Shown here piece by piece: positions 19,403-31,600 of a stretch of DNA of 64,000 bases. Location: contig NC_086176.1 in NCBI RefSeq assembly GCF_023053635.1, positions 70,814,536 through 70,878,535 of the forward strand. The letters run 5' to 3'. A program made the translations under genes and the position numbers. Numbering within the stretch: the stretch's first letter is position 1; each line of letters begins with the position of its first letter. The notes under the pieces were generated by a model that saw only the letters and a list, made by a program, of their open reading frames with translations, had not been told where the DNA came from and made no database searches. This stretch comes from Elgaria multicarinata webbii (lineage: Eukaryota; Chordata; Lepidosauria; Squamata; Anguidae).

Positions 19403-21626
19403 GTTTTTTCCTGTGCTTATGGAATTTTTGTATGGATGAGTATTCCTTTATGTGAGCCCCTCCCTACCTGCTGTCGGAAGGAGTGCAGCCCTTCTACAGG
19501 TTACCACTTCACTGAGAACTAGGCCTCTACCACTGAGGATTCCTTCTGACATTGTTTCTAGACATGGGTACAGAAAATACCGAAGCCACTGTCTTAACCA
19601 TCCCTTAAGTTGTCAAAACCTAAGGTAGTGTGAATTCTGATCATCCATGTGCAGAGTTGGAAACTTAAGAGACTTTCTTTTTAAAGGAAGCCTGTTTCTA
19701 CAGCACTTTAGAAATGTAAAGGCCTTGTTTTCTGCATCAGACAGAGGGACATATTCTTTGTCTGATTTGTACGCTAGGGTTTCTTCCTTATGTGAGAGCA
19801 AACATGCAAACAGAAGATACAGATATTAAGAGGGCTATAGTGTGGATCAGATGATGCAGTTTTCCATGTTTATTAGACTAGTTTATATTTGAGTGTGAAG
19901 TACATGATATTTATATTTGAGTGAAGTACATGATTAGGTTATTAAATTATGTGCAAGAGGTTGCAGAAAATAGTAGTCTTAGAGAACAACAGTTAGCAAA
20001 TACTCTTGGTTTGTTAGCCTACTCTTGAGCAAAAAACGAGCAACACTCCTTAAGTTGAGTTAACAGGTCAAAAGTTATCAGAAGTATCTTTCCTAACAGG
20101 TCTAATTAAGCCCATCAGGAGGAACTTATAAGTTTCTGGGAAGCTATTCAATTGCCTTAGTGTCTCAATCATTTATTCACCAGCTCCATAAAGAATAGTA
20201 GCTTGTGCAAGGACAACTAGAATAAACTTTTCAGCAGATAGTGAGGCCCCGGGACAAAATGAGCCTGTGGTTGAAGAGTTGAAAAAACGAAAACAAAGAC
20301 AGCACTTCCTGATCAAACTGGGGTCTCACTTTATATGGGGGGGGGATTCTTTTACTGCATGCAAATCAATTGAATACGAGGCTTCTAAATGTAAATGAGT
20401 GTTGGATTTGGCCTGGAGGGAAGTTTGAGGGGGCAATTTAAACAGATTAGCAGTTGCTATAACTGGAGAGTTTGTTTGAGAATCCAAACCAGCTCAGTCC
20501 CACCTCTGACCTGCAAATATTAACATTGTAGGGCTGCCATGAGCCAGTTTCTCAGCACCTGAAGCTAAGCTTGAACTACCATGATTTTTTTTAAAACAAA
20601 TGACAAGCAATACCCAACCTGGGCTGCTGCACCATGGTTATGATACTATGGCCATTTTCAGCACAGTTTATAGAAGTATAGTTTGTTTTTGTGGTATAAC
20701 AACTATGTTCAAAATTCTGGCTTCAATCATGACTGCCTTTTTCATGACAGATAACTAGGAAGCTCTTGGACTGTAAATCATAAATTTGCATTTAGTTGAT
20801 TATTTTGCATTTATTTCCCTAGTCATGGCAGCAGGCTAAAAGAGCGATGCACCCTGAAATCTGGTTCAGCCACCTGTTACTGCATGTTTCATTCCTCGCT
20901 CCCCCCATTCTCATTTATTCCTTCTAATCCACATTTCCTTCCCAATGGAAGCCAAAATACAGGAGCATCATGACAATGAGACAACATTTTTTAAAAAATG
21001 TTCCTGATTGATTTTTAGTGAATGATCACCAGTAAATAATATATAGTGACTCTGCAATATAAAATTGCCATAAATAGCCTCCTTTAGTCTTTTAACCACC
21101 AGGTGTCAGTCACTCACTGCAATCTTATGAATTTTTACGACAGAGACCCAAAGTTCAATAAAAGTTAGAGTCAATGCAAACATATATTTAATAATTCCCT
21201 TGAACTGGTTTGTACGACACAATAAGCCACAGTGGGTTATTGCCTTTATTGGTTTCAAAGTAGCTTGTCGTGATGTCTGAATCCAGTGTAGCTTCTTTAG
21301 TGCAGTTGGTTAACCATGCACAAGCCACCCTGAGAACCCAGGGTTTGTTGTTGAGGGTGGCTTGTTGTGATGTGTGAACCCAGCATGATGGCTTGTCCCA
21401 AGTGGATACAGAGCCATCTGGCAAGTGATGAAAAGCATGGCTGCTACTCACCATGTTGCTACTGCTGCCTCCCTCCTCAGTAGTATCTGCCCCTCCACAG
21501 ATACAAAAATGACTCTTGGGAATGTCTGTAACTCCTTTGCAAACTGCTTTGGAAGTACGAATATTGATTTTTAAATTTTTTAAAAAATCTTTTTCTTTGA
21601 ACAACTGTGCATATTTGCCCAATGAA

Positions 21627-21831
21627 GGCTGGTGGTTCCGATTTCAGTGGGGTTGTGAATCCATTATGGTTTCAGTCAGAACCAGCCAAAACTCTAAAGG
21701 AGCTATCTAAGGTGCTGAACCCTCTCCCAAAATAGGTTCAGCACTTTAGATAGCTCCTTTAAAGTCCTGGCTGGTTCTGACTGAAACCCAGAGTGGATTT
21801 ACAGCCTCACTGAAATCAAGAGTCACCAGCC
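21627..21831. mobile_element. 205 bp foldback element
   Basis: Two arms of about 95 bp are inverted: GATTTCAGTGGGGTTGTGAA and TCAGTCAGAACCAGCC at the left, mirrored by GGCTGGTTCTGACTGAAA and CAGCCTCACTGAAATC at the right, around a TCTCCCAAAATA loop (about 21723). No clear target duplication was found. Confidence 0.65.
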
Positions 21832-22023
21832 TCCACTGCATTCACCTGTCTGCTATTTTCTTTCGTCTTATCAGCTGTACAGGTCAATATCCCCTCTGTC
21901 CATGTTGAAATCCCTCTTGTCGTTCCATCCTCTCACAGCATTACATCTTTAATTCCTTTTTCTGACATTCAAAAGTGTGCAAAAAAAATTGAACTCATTT
22001 TTGCAGTAAGTACACCCATACTT

Positions 22024-22030
22024 CTTCTTC

Positions 22031-22071
<41 letters not shown>

Positions 22072-22166
22072 TTATATAGCACCATCAATGTACATGGTGC
22101 TGTACAGAGTAAAACAGTAAATAGCAAGACTCTGCCGCATAGGCTTACAATCTAATAGTAAATTAT
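22024..22166 (-). mobile_element. L2-type LINE/SINE 3' tail, copy 2 with (ATT)n
   Basis: It contains the same TTTATATAGCACCATCAATG, CATGGTGCTGTACAGAG and TGCCGCATAGGCTTACA blocks as 1177-1287, preceded by a perfect ATT run of about 45 bp. Read on the minus strand the ATT run is its tail. Confidence 0.65.
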
Positions 22167-22524
22167 ACCCATCTACCCCAGTAGCTCTGTGCTGTTAAAT
22201 CCTTGCTTTCAGTGTTCAGGGTCAAGGGAATTACCAAAGTTGGGGAGGAAACAAACATCTGTCAGTTCAAGATGTAATACAGTAAGATGATGAAATTGAC
22301 AAGTGGGATTTCAACATGTAGAGAGAGGATATTGATCTGTATTGCAGGTAAGATAAAAGAAATTAAATAGCAGACAGGTGAATGCATGCACTTGTGAATG
22401 ACATTTCCTTACTTCTGAAACACCAAAAAAAGAAAAAAAAATGGATGTGAATGGGAAGTTGCCCAGAAAAACGGTAATGTTTGGAGTAGGAAGCAAGAAA
22501 GGCTTCCTTCCCTAAGGGTGAGGA

Positions 22525-23467
22525 TAGAGATGTAAAATTTCCAGAAATTTTGAAGCCATGGGAAAAAACCATTTTTTTTCCAGGGAGTTTTGGGGGGAAA
22601 CGGAAATTTTTGGAAAAATTGAAAAAATGAAATATCAGCACTTTTACAGATTGAAAGTCACTTTGTTACTTTAGGAACATAAACTGTAATTATGTCCAAG
22701 GTAGTTTGGCATAAAATTATTACATTTGTCATATTAAAAGTACAGTGTATTCAAACAATTATTACAAATTGAATTTACTTTTTTAATTTTTAAAATTTTT
22801 TTGATAACAAATGGAGCAACAAGCTTCTAAACTGTAATGAACACCTGACCGGTAAGGAACCTCTTTGTTTTTTTCAGTTTATGAGGAGCAGGCAAAAAAC
22901 AATTTTAAAAAACCCCCAGAAGAAACCATCAATATTAGTAAGAAAGAAAATTATTTAGGTCTCCGCAAGTCCTACACAGTGTAAAGCAGACATAAAGCAC
23001 CAATTGCTATAAAAACTGAGAAAAGGGGGGGGGGGGGCAAGATTCAATGAATATGCATGAAATTTAATCAGACTCATTTTCTGAACTATAACCATCACTA
23101 TAGTTCAGTCTCTGCTTCAATAGCAGTGCCCCCTAGAGGCAGAAATGCATCTTGCTCTTGCATTTGAGAGTTGTAGTCCCAATTCGCAACCTGGAACTTG
23201 CTTGTCCTCGGTGCACAGAAATTGTAATAATCTGAAAATGTACATAGTTTTTAGAAATCATTTGGAAAAGTAAATATCTGAACACCTTGTCTTAAACATT
23301 TTATTCATCATACTAAAATAAAACATTCCATAATTCATTTTTTCTTCTCCCCCCTTCCCCCCCCCAATTTTTCGGAAAAACAAACAAAAAATGCTTCGAA
23401 AAAAACAGGAAGAAAACATTTCCCCCCTGAATTTTTCCAGTTTTTTTCTCAGGACTTCACAGCTCTA
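22525..23467. mobile_element. 943 bp hAT-like element with 8 bp TSD
   Basis: It starts TAGAGATGTAAAA and ends TTCACAGCTCTA, short inverted ends. GGTGAGGA lies directly outside on both sides (22517-22524 and 23468-23475). Both ends run into homopolymer-rich sequence with GGAAATTTTTGGAAAAATTG and its mirror-like CTGAATTTTTCCAG. There is no transposase frame. The TAG(A/G)G(A/C)TGT end is shared with the element at 7240. Confidence 0.75.
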
Positions 23468-25689
23468 GGTGAGGATACAAGAGGGGTTGTGCTATAAAGG
23501 CCCATGGGATTTGTGCCAGGAACAGGCAGAACTTAAGGGGGAAACAAGCAAAGGCAAGCTGCAGAAAGCCCAATCATCAGTTCTCAGTAACATGGGTTAG
23601 TGAATGAACAACCAACCCACCGTGACTTATTTTCACTGCTTTATTGTGACATGTGAACTCACACGTGTATAAATTGCCCAACAGGATTCATTGAGGAAGT
23701 GGAGTATGAAACTCTGCTTATGTATTTTGGGAAAGAATGTAGGTAGGAGTGTTTGTTATTTCTCAGTGGAAGACAAGGTTTGTTAGTTCTCAGTGTGTTG
23801 CTGTGCCTACCTATTCCCACAGATGGGGCTAATTCAGATATTTTTCACCTCCAGAAGTCTGACCACCTCTCACTTTGGGGTTGTAAACCAGCAAAATAAC
23901 AGAAATTCAACAACTTAAGTTAATACAACATATATCACAGAGGCAGAAAATAAGGAGACAGGGTAGTGGGTTATTTTGCAAAGGGCTCAAACATCAACAA
24001 GTTCCCATGAACTTAACAATCCTGAATCCCTTGATGTAAATCCATCATATCAATCTCCCATAAAGTGTGGGAAGACCGATGTCCTCCTCCCACTGAGAAA
24101 AAACAATCTCTCATGCTAGGTTCCGATATTTTTCTCCCAATAAAAGAGAAAAAATTATTCTGGATTGGGATGTCGAAAACCACTGCAATAATTGTGACAG
24201 ACGTAATCACAATCTTTGTTGAAAAACCTCTTCACCCAAAGCTGTGTGCAGACATGTCTCTTTTCAAGCCTAACAAAGGCAGATATTGTTATCCAAGAGG
24301 CCACCTAACATATCTTTCTGTGGAGCTCATGTACAAAGCACCTCCACAGTGGCCACCTCAGTCACTGGATAAATAGGTTTCCTCAACTGCTTTATCATTA
24401 ACACACACTCCCATATCCACTGATGTTTGGTTACCTTCTTCCTTTAAGGAGGACTCTGACGGAGACAATTAAGACTGTCAGATTACCAAAGGCCATAGTT
24501 CTTATATAGCAAACCCTGAGCTCCCATGATATTCAGTGTTTTTTTTTATTGTGTCTTAAGGGTCTAGCAATATGCTCCTCAAAAGTATTTTTCACTTGCT
24601 TTATTATTAACTGACATCTCTTTTACCAGAATTTGTGCTCTTTTATACATTTTAATTTGGTCCAAGTGACCATGATGAAGGAAGCCCTTTTATCTTCTGT
24701 AACTTTCTTGATTGCTGGTTTAAGCATCATCTTGGATGTTTAGGTACCTTTTCTTCTCTGCCTTATTGTACTTAAAACATTTGCAAACCATCCTTCATTC
24801 AATAAAGTCCAGGCCAGTGAACAGCAAATGAATAAAATGTTAAAATATGCAACACCACTGTATGCATGATAAAATGAGGCAGCAACTGAAAGCATGCAGC
24901 AGGCTACATTTTTCAAATTAACTCCCTGTCGGAAATAAAATGGGGGTGGGGGTGAATCTGAATCTGGTACCCAAACAAATGAAATGTAGATGCCAGGCAA
25001 AAACTTTTAGGGAGCGCGTTCCTCTGAAAAAGCCCTCTCCTTTGTTGCTGCATAGCACTCTTCTGGAAAAAAGAATGGGCATAGGAAGGGTGCTTCAACA
25101 GATGTGAAAACATCATCAGGCTGTAATGGGAAGTATACATTTTATTTATCTTGGCTGGAAGAGACAGCAGCCTTTTTCCATACTTATGTTCCCCATTGCT
25201 GATTGGGAGGTACACAAATGAGAGTGCAGGTTGCTGACAAAGAGGATCTGTCCTGCTGTTGGTGGTGGATGAGACACTAGTGAAAACAAGTAAGTAGACA
25301 GAGTAACCCAGTTAGCTAGTTTATGTTTGAAAACAAGATGTGAAGTGATTAGGAATATAACAAACATGCAATAGATTCTTTGTTATAGAAAATATATGTT
25401 TCAAATATTCTTTGTGCCCATGTTAACACACCACAGAGAAGCTGCTGTGCAATGAATCTCTTAACGTGAAATGCAGTACTCACATAATAGGCTGTGTGGA
25501 TATTAGTCCACAGATCAGGGACTGAAAATCACTGAACTAGTTGTCCTTCTTGGTTTCTTGATAACAATCTATGATAGTGGCCAAGACTAACCAACTAAGA
25601 GAAATGACATCAGATGGAACATTTTGCTATTCATGAACTTATTACAGATAACAGTTCTTGGCCGTTCAAAGAAAGCTGTGTACTTCACA

Positions 25690-26193
25690 AGAAACAATTA
25701 ATGTGGCAATTTTATTCTAAACGTGTTTATGCACAAGTGCCACTGATTTCAGATATCTACGCCTAGACTTACAGACTAAGTGAGGTCTCAAAGAGAGGCC
25801 TTCTAAATCAAGATGGTGAAAGAGGAAATATTTTACTTTGCAATTATTCAAAATAAAAGTAAAAGAACATACTTCCCTGCTGTCTGAGAATACTAGTCCT
25901 TCTGTACAATGTGGCATCAAGATACAGAATAATTTATGTTCTAATGTGAATGCTAAAATAAATTTGTAAAATAAATACATGCAAAAATCTAAATCAAATA
26001 AATAGATTCTCCAGACACACATTTCAACAACAGCAAGGAGGATACATGGAAAGTTTTGACATTCTCCTGTTAATATCACATAAGCTTCAAGTGACACTAG
26101 TTTCAGATCTAAAGTTGAATATTCAAAGCAGAAGCCTTGGAATCTCATCCTGTGTCTTTTCATGCCTAGCTCCGTTGCCACCATGACTCTGGG
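25690..26193 (-). other. Cryptic terminal exon candidate (acceptor plus poly-A signal)
   Basis: On the minus strand CTGATTCCTGTCCCTGCAG ends at 26194, a strong splice acceptor. From there a frame starting at ATG 26184 stays open for 155 codons to 25717, and AATAAA follows at once (25716-25711). It could be an alternative 3' exon of a transcript reading past PAM, a lncRNA end or a retrocopy. The hydrophobic, Phe/Leu-rich frame matches nothing I know and may be chance. Confidence 0.3.
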
Positions 26194-26888
26194 CTGCAGG
26201 GACAGGAATCAGAAAAGTGAACTAGACGTAGCAGCCTGAAGGAACACTCATAAATCAAACTGTGGAAAATGGGTGACTGGGTAGCCACTATAGTGCATTT
26301 CTCCAATATACTGCATTGATCTATAAATTCTGATTAACTACTACAGTACACTGCTTAATTGGAAAACACTACTTAATCAAGATGCCTCCCAGGGAACCAA
26401 TTTTCACCTAATGATACTTGATGGCAAGGACAGCTGCTTTATTGGGATGGTAATTCCACATAATTGGAACACCTTCAGATAACTTCATGGTACTTAGGTC
26501 TGCATGGATGTCTCAGCCTCACACTGGGTCTTATCTACTCTTCCAAGTGTGGGTGAGCTCCTGCTTCATTCCATACACTTCTGTTGCATATATTGGGCTA
26601 CCAATATAATCTGTTCTGACTCAATCCCATAGGTTCTAGATGCATCAGTGTATAACAGAGGCCGGGTTTGGACAATCAGCTTCCAAACCACCTCACAAAC
26701 CATGGCTTGTTTAGGGGTTATGGGATGGTTTGGAAGCCATCCCTGATGTGCACCTCACGAGGTTCAGACAACATGACAAGCTGCATCACAGTCAGGGTAA
26801 TTAGGGAAATGGTGGCCACGTGTGCATGGCGGGGAAAACAAGCCATAGTGGCTTCTTTTCCTCTGCTGATGATCTGAACCCAGTCAAT

Positions 26889-26988
26889 GGCTGAGTTCAG
26901 ACGACATGCTAATCAATGGTGGGAGGGGGGGAGAGATAGGAGCAAAATGAAAATGAACCGTTGATTAGTGTGTTGTCTGAACTCAGCC
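26889..26988. mobile_element. 100 bp foldback MITE with AAT TSD
   Basis: GGCTGAGTTCAGACGACATG and GCTAATCAA at the left are mirrored by TTGATTAGTGTGTTGTCTGA and ACTCAGCC at the right, around a G-rich centre. AAT flanks both sides (26886-26888 and 26989-26991). The same GTTGTCTGAACTCAGC motif appears at about 32588-32602. Confidence 0.7.
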
Positions 26989-27504
26989 AATATGTTCTTA
27001 GATTCATATGCATGGAACCAGGAACCAATTTCTTTCCTTAACAGCATCTACTGCTACCAAATTCTCACTGTTGTTGATCAAATGTTGACTTCATTTTGGC
27101 CATTTAGCCCTTCAGCCAGGAACTGTTAAGGGCTTCAGAAAGTAACAGCAACATGGCTGCCCATGAATTAATGTAAAAAATTGCTGTTACATTTCTCAGT
27201 GGTTTCCATATTATGTTTCTCAATGTATACTGTTATTAATATTTTAGTATTAGTATCTTGCAATAAACTAGTAAGGGCTCTCAGCCTCAGTCTACTTGCA
27301 ATATGGGGAAGAATACTGACCAAACTTTATAGGATTGTTACATTGAAATGTTATATATAAAGTACTTTGAACACTCTAAAGCACTTTATAAATGCTACAT
27401 TTTAAAACTGTATGTTCATACTATGATAGTAAGGACTATACTGTATGACTGGGGAAGGAAAGACGGAGAAATAAAATTAGTTCTATGCAAGTTGAGACAC
27501 AGTT

Positions 27505-28502
27505 TTCCTCTTAGCTCTGACAATGTTTTATTTGAGTACATACCCTGGAGTCGGGATATACAGGCCAGATTTTTCTTGTTAAAAAACCGACAGAAAATTT
27601 ATACAATGTAATGCGAATTTAGTTTTAGGTTTTAGGTTTGCTTTTTAAAATAACAAACAAACAAAAGCTGTGTAACAAAACATCTTCCAACTTTCATACA
27701 AAATAGCACTTTGGTTGTCTTTCCCCTCCCCCTGCTGGTAGATAGCGGTGATAAAACTTTGCACTGTATTCAGTGGTTTGAGGTATTACTTACAAAAGTT
27801 GCATACAAAGACCTGTTTCCCTCTCCCCCAAATGCAAAAATTCCAAAGTACACTCTGACAGTGAATGCTCTGCGAACACTTTATTACACAAATTACATTC
27901 AGCTTCTGAAAATAGTGTTCTAACAGTATAACCATCTAAAAATAAGACATCCTGGAAACACACAAAGTCTGGAGGAAGAAAAAAACAGGTTTTAAATAGA
28001 GACTTTTAAAATCTTTCCCTCAAAGCAACAGAATGCTAGTGATTTTTCTTAAAAAATAGGAGTTTTAGCAGCTTTGTTTTATTGTGGCACTGAATTCTCT
28101 CTGTTCTGTGATCAGGTAAGGGCATTGAAAGTGAAAAGGCACAAAAAAATCTGAAAACTGAAAAACAGACAAACAAAAAACTTTAAAGCAGAGGCTGGGA
28201 CTTATTTACAAATATAGAGAAGGTCCCTAAATGAAATGAGCAAATACTACTAGTTTAAAATCATTACTGCAAATAAAATGATATTGTCCTGCTTTAGTGA
28301 AAGGTTCACGTAAGACAATGGCACTGATATGAAATGTTCACACCTCAAAATCAAACTGAAGCAAAAGAAATAAAAAGGGAAAAAAATGTGTACAGCCTCA
28401 CAAAGGACTAGTACAGTTTACAATTAAATACACAAAATTTTAAAACGTGCTAAATCTGGCAATCTTTGTAGAATCATACAATGTAGAAATCCAAGGCCAG
28501 TT
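27505..28502 (-). other. PAM: PAM 3' UTR (probable)
   Basis: About 1 kb of AT-rich sequence follows the PAM stop, with few repeat signatures, which suits a conserved UTR. Minus-strand AATAAA signals occur at 27527-27532 and near 27879-27884. The true end is not fixed by sequence alone. Confidence 0.5.
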
Positions 28503-28687
28503 TCAGGAAGAAGATGGGGGTATCACTGGAGGCCGGGGAACGGCGTCTTCCTCTTCTGAGTCTGTGGCATCGTCCTCATCTTTCTCTTGATCGCTTCCTT
28601 CGGTACTAAGTCGGTCAAACCCTTTCTGACTGTAGCCTGCACGCCTTGCGAAGAAGTTCCCAAGGTTAAGGCCTCCGCTACCTTTTC
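28503..28687 (-). CDS. PAM: PAM terminal coding exon (cytosolic tail)
   Basis: The exon follows CCGTTTGCAG and encodes KGSGGLNLGNFFARR, AGYSQKGFDRLSTEGSDQEK, an acidic DEDD.TDSEEED run and a Pro/Ser end. GYS matches the Tyr936/Ser937 routing and phosphorylation site of rat PAM, and STEGSDQEK is a known phosphorylated stretch. The mammalian EEEYSAP near the end is EEDAVP here. The stop TGA is at 28503-28505. Confidence 0.96.
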
Positions 28688-31600
28688 CTGCAAACGGAGA
28701 TAAGACTTTAAGAAAGTGTTCATGTGCTCTTCGTTCCCACATATTAGTTATTATTACATATGAACACCTTAATTTTTGATTTAATGGGTTTCAGCTCTGT
28801 TAGTTTAACAGCTCCCTCTTGGGAGAGCCTGCAAGGTCAGTATAAAGCATCTTCATAAAGGAAATGTGAAATAGTTCTCATCTCCCAGGCAAATGCAGCC
28901 TCTACTTTTTCCTTTTCTGTTCTTTTCTGGCAAGTGAGGAGTGACATAGTCGCAATGCAGGGTTTGCATGCTTCGTTATAATAGGCTCTATCCTCTCCGG
29001 CCAAACCTTTTCTTAAAGTTAGCGTGGGGATTATTTTGAACTTAGGCTGTGTGAAATAATTGCAGCCATTCTTTTTCTTCTTGATATAAAGAAAAGGTCT
29101 GAGGATGAGAGATCAATTTCTTAGTATTGTTCTCTGTCTCTAGGAATTCTCCTGCGTTCTTCATCAAACTCTACCAAACCATCAGTTCCCAAAGGCTTTG
29201 TTTGGTAGATAGCGGGATGACTCACCACCATCACTAAAGCCTTCTCATCAGAAATAACTGTCGGATTCATTAGCAGGGGAGATACAATATGTACTAGGAG
29301 TAGGCAGGCATTTAACATCTAATGAAGACAAAGTCAAAGCAAAGTGCACTTGCTACACAGTTCATGAGCTGGGAATAATCCCTACACAGGTCCATACAGA
29401 CAGCATAGGCTTCCAGACATTTCATAGGCTGGTGTTTATCTGTCCAGAAACAATCTTCGACTTTTTAGAAGTGCAACACCAGACCTTTCCCTTTACTCAC
29501 CTCTAAATTTGCCCAGGATTCTCCCTGAACTTGAATCAAGTTTATGCTCAGCATCAGCTATAAGAATGAGACATATTTCTAAATCAGGAGCAAGAACCCT
29601 AAAGTGGAATTATATTAATGAAACAAACTGGAAAATAAGCAGGCTTTGAGCAAATCAAGCTATGTGGAAGAAAAGCAGAATTGAAACAAGCTGGTTTTGG
29701 TGTTCCTAGCTAAAAAGTAAGAAGCATCCTATGTGTGAATGACTCTGTTCTGCCACTGATCATTTTACTTATCACACTAAACTATAATAGAAATTGAATT
29801 TGAGATGGATTTCTTTTTTTCTAATTTCTTGATACCCCTGAAAATGTCTGAGACAAGCTGAATAAAGGAAACAAGGTACATAAGTTACTTTCCTTGTGTT
29901 TATCTTTGTAATCAACAAGTTCTAATAACATTATCTACTAGTCCTAAATAATGCTAGTGCAATCGCACTTATGCAAACAACTTTAGTTGCATTGTCCCCA
30001 TGCACATTGTTTGGGAGCTATTTTCTGCTAGGGCAACATGCTTTGCACTAGCAAAATGACACAGCTGGATACTGCCCCAGGTATTTTGGTCTACAACCCC
30101 CAGCATTTTTTACCATTAGCTATGCTGGCTGGGACTGATGGGAGCTGAAGTCCAAAACATCTGGAGGGCACCAGGTTGGGGAAGGCTGATTTACATATTT
30201 AAAGGTCTAAACTATATCCTGCTTGCAGAATTGCTCCTGACATTTATAAGAACTTTTTTTCTCACATGAAAACTGCACTTGAACTATTACCGAAAAGACT
30301 TTCTAAGTTCACCTAAGGGCTAAATACTATAGCTAAACTAAATGATCAAGTGTGAACTCATGAGTACAAAAAAAGAGCTTTTTTGTAGGGCGGTTCACTA
30401 AAACGGTCTTCAAAGACCAACCCCAAGAAAACATCACAGCACCACCCAGCTGATCAGACTGGGCTATGGAACAGTATGACAAAGCCAAATGAGAAGGAGG
30501 AAAATGTGGTCTGCCCTCAGCTTGTATGTGAGAACAATATCGCCAAAATGGGGAGGGGTTGCAAGTCGGGCACTTGGGAGGGGCAGCGGCTGCTGGGCAC
30601 GGGAAAGGAGGCACTGGAAACAAAAGCGATCGGAGTGGGAACAGGAGATCTTAGCAGCAGACAAGATGGGTTCTGCCGCCAAGTCCCCTGGGATGCCAGA
30701 CAGAGCTGGCTGGAGGAGTGAGGGGGACAAGCTACACATGGTGGGTGGTATGCCCAAAGGTTTGTTGGGTACACACACCACACATTGCAGACTATTCACA
30801 AAACTACCCAAGTGTGCAGTTTGTTACCCACTGTGGGTTAGTGTGTGGTGCAAATGTGCCCATTGACTGGATTCTCACAATCACAGAGGGCCAAATAAGC
30901 CATGGTGGCTTCTTTCTTCTGCCATGCGTGCCAGTCACATGCAGCTTGTTAACCATGGCAACAATCCACCCTTCCTGGGTATACATGACACAGCAAACCA
31001 CGACAGCAAGTATGCAAATTCTTCCAATATGTGCAGCAGGGGAAATAAGCCACCATAGCTTATTCCTCCCTTTGTGATCATGTGAACAGGCCCATTATGA
31101 GAAAAACCATGTAACTGATCCCCTTAGCCAACTATTTTTAAAGCAAGTTTAGTGGAATTTTGGGCTGAGACTTCCTTCCTCTATTCTGCTCTAAATCAGC
31201 CCCTGCAGTGGGGGAAGCCATGGGAAGGGGATTCGGAGTGAAGAAATAGAAGTAGGAGAAAGGGTAAGTATGTTATCTTCCTGAAACCCTTCTCCACTCA
31301 AAACCCTACCTATTTTCTTGAGGAGGAGCTGGCATTAGGTATTTATGACAGGCATTTGTGAGCAATGTATTGTTCTTTACTGAGAGGAAATGCTGGGATC
31401 ACTGCATGACTATCTTTATAGGAAGAGAGGCTTGAACGTTTTGTCTTTATTCTACTCTGCATAAACGAAATAATGCTGTTGTGTACACATTTATGGAGCA
31501 TTAACTGGTGCCAAAACGCTGGAGCACTTGTAACTATTGCATTACAGGAAAAAAAAAAGAGTTATTTGTGTGAGTACATGCAGAATGAATTTGACATTAA

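Larger units (their letters stand above)
17640..27500. other. Intergenic region between the GIN1 and PAM 3' ends
   Basis: No protein gene is supported here. Apart from the repeats listed separately, 18300-19290, 19400-21600, 23475-25690 and 26200-26660 are mostly AT-rich single-copy-looking DNA with decayed repeat pieces, for example CCATGGTTAAC-type motifs at 21300-21480 and 26660-26890. Short frames such as 24065-24376 show no family. Confidence 0.55.

Noticed and set aside
21188-21622. 144-codon minus-strand frame
   Set aside because: It covers CCATGGTTAAC-type repeat sequence and shows no domain.
24013-24376. Open frames on both strands, 65 and 103 codons
   Set aside because: A faint L1-like feel to the minus-strand reading was not strong enough to call; no motif confirmed.
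25717-26184. 155-codon minus frame as a protein gene
   Set aside because: Composition is UTR-like and unlike any known protein; kept only as a cryptic terminal exon candidate.
30464-31077. Several overlapping 90-125 codon frames on both strands
   Set aside because: Mutually overlapping frames in a GC-rich repeat; composition only.
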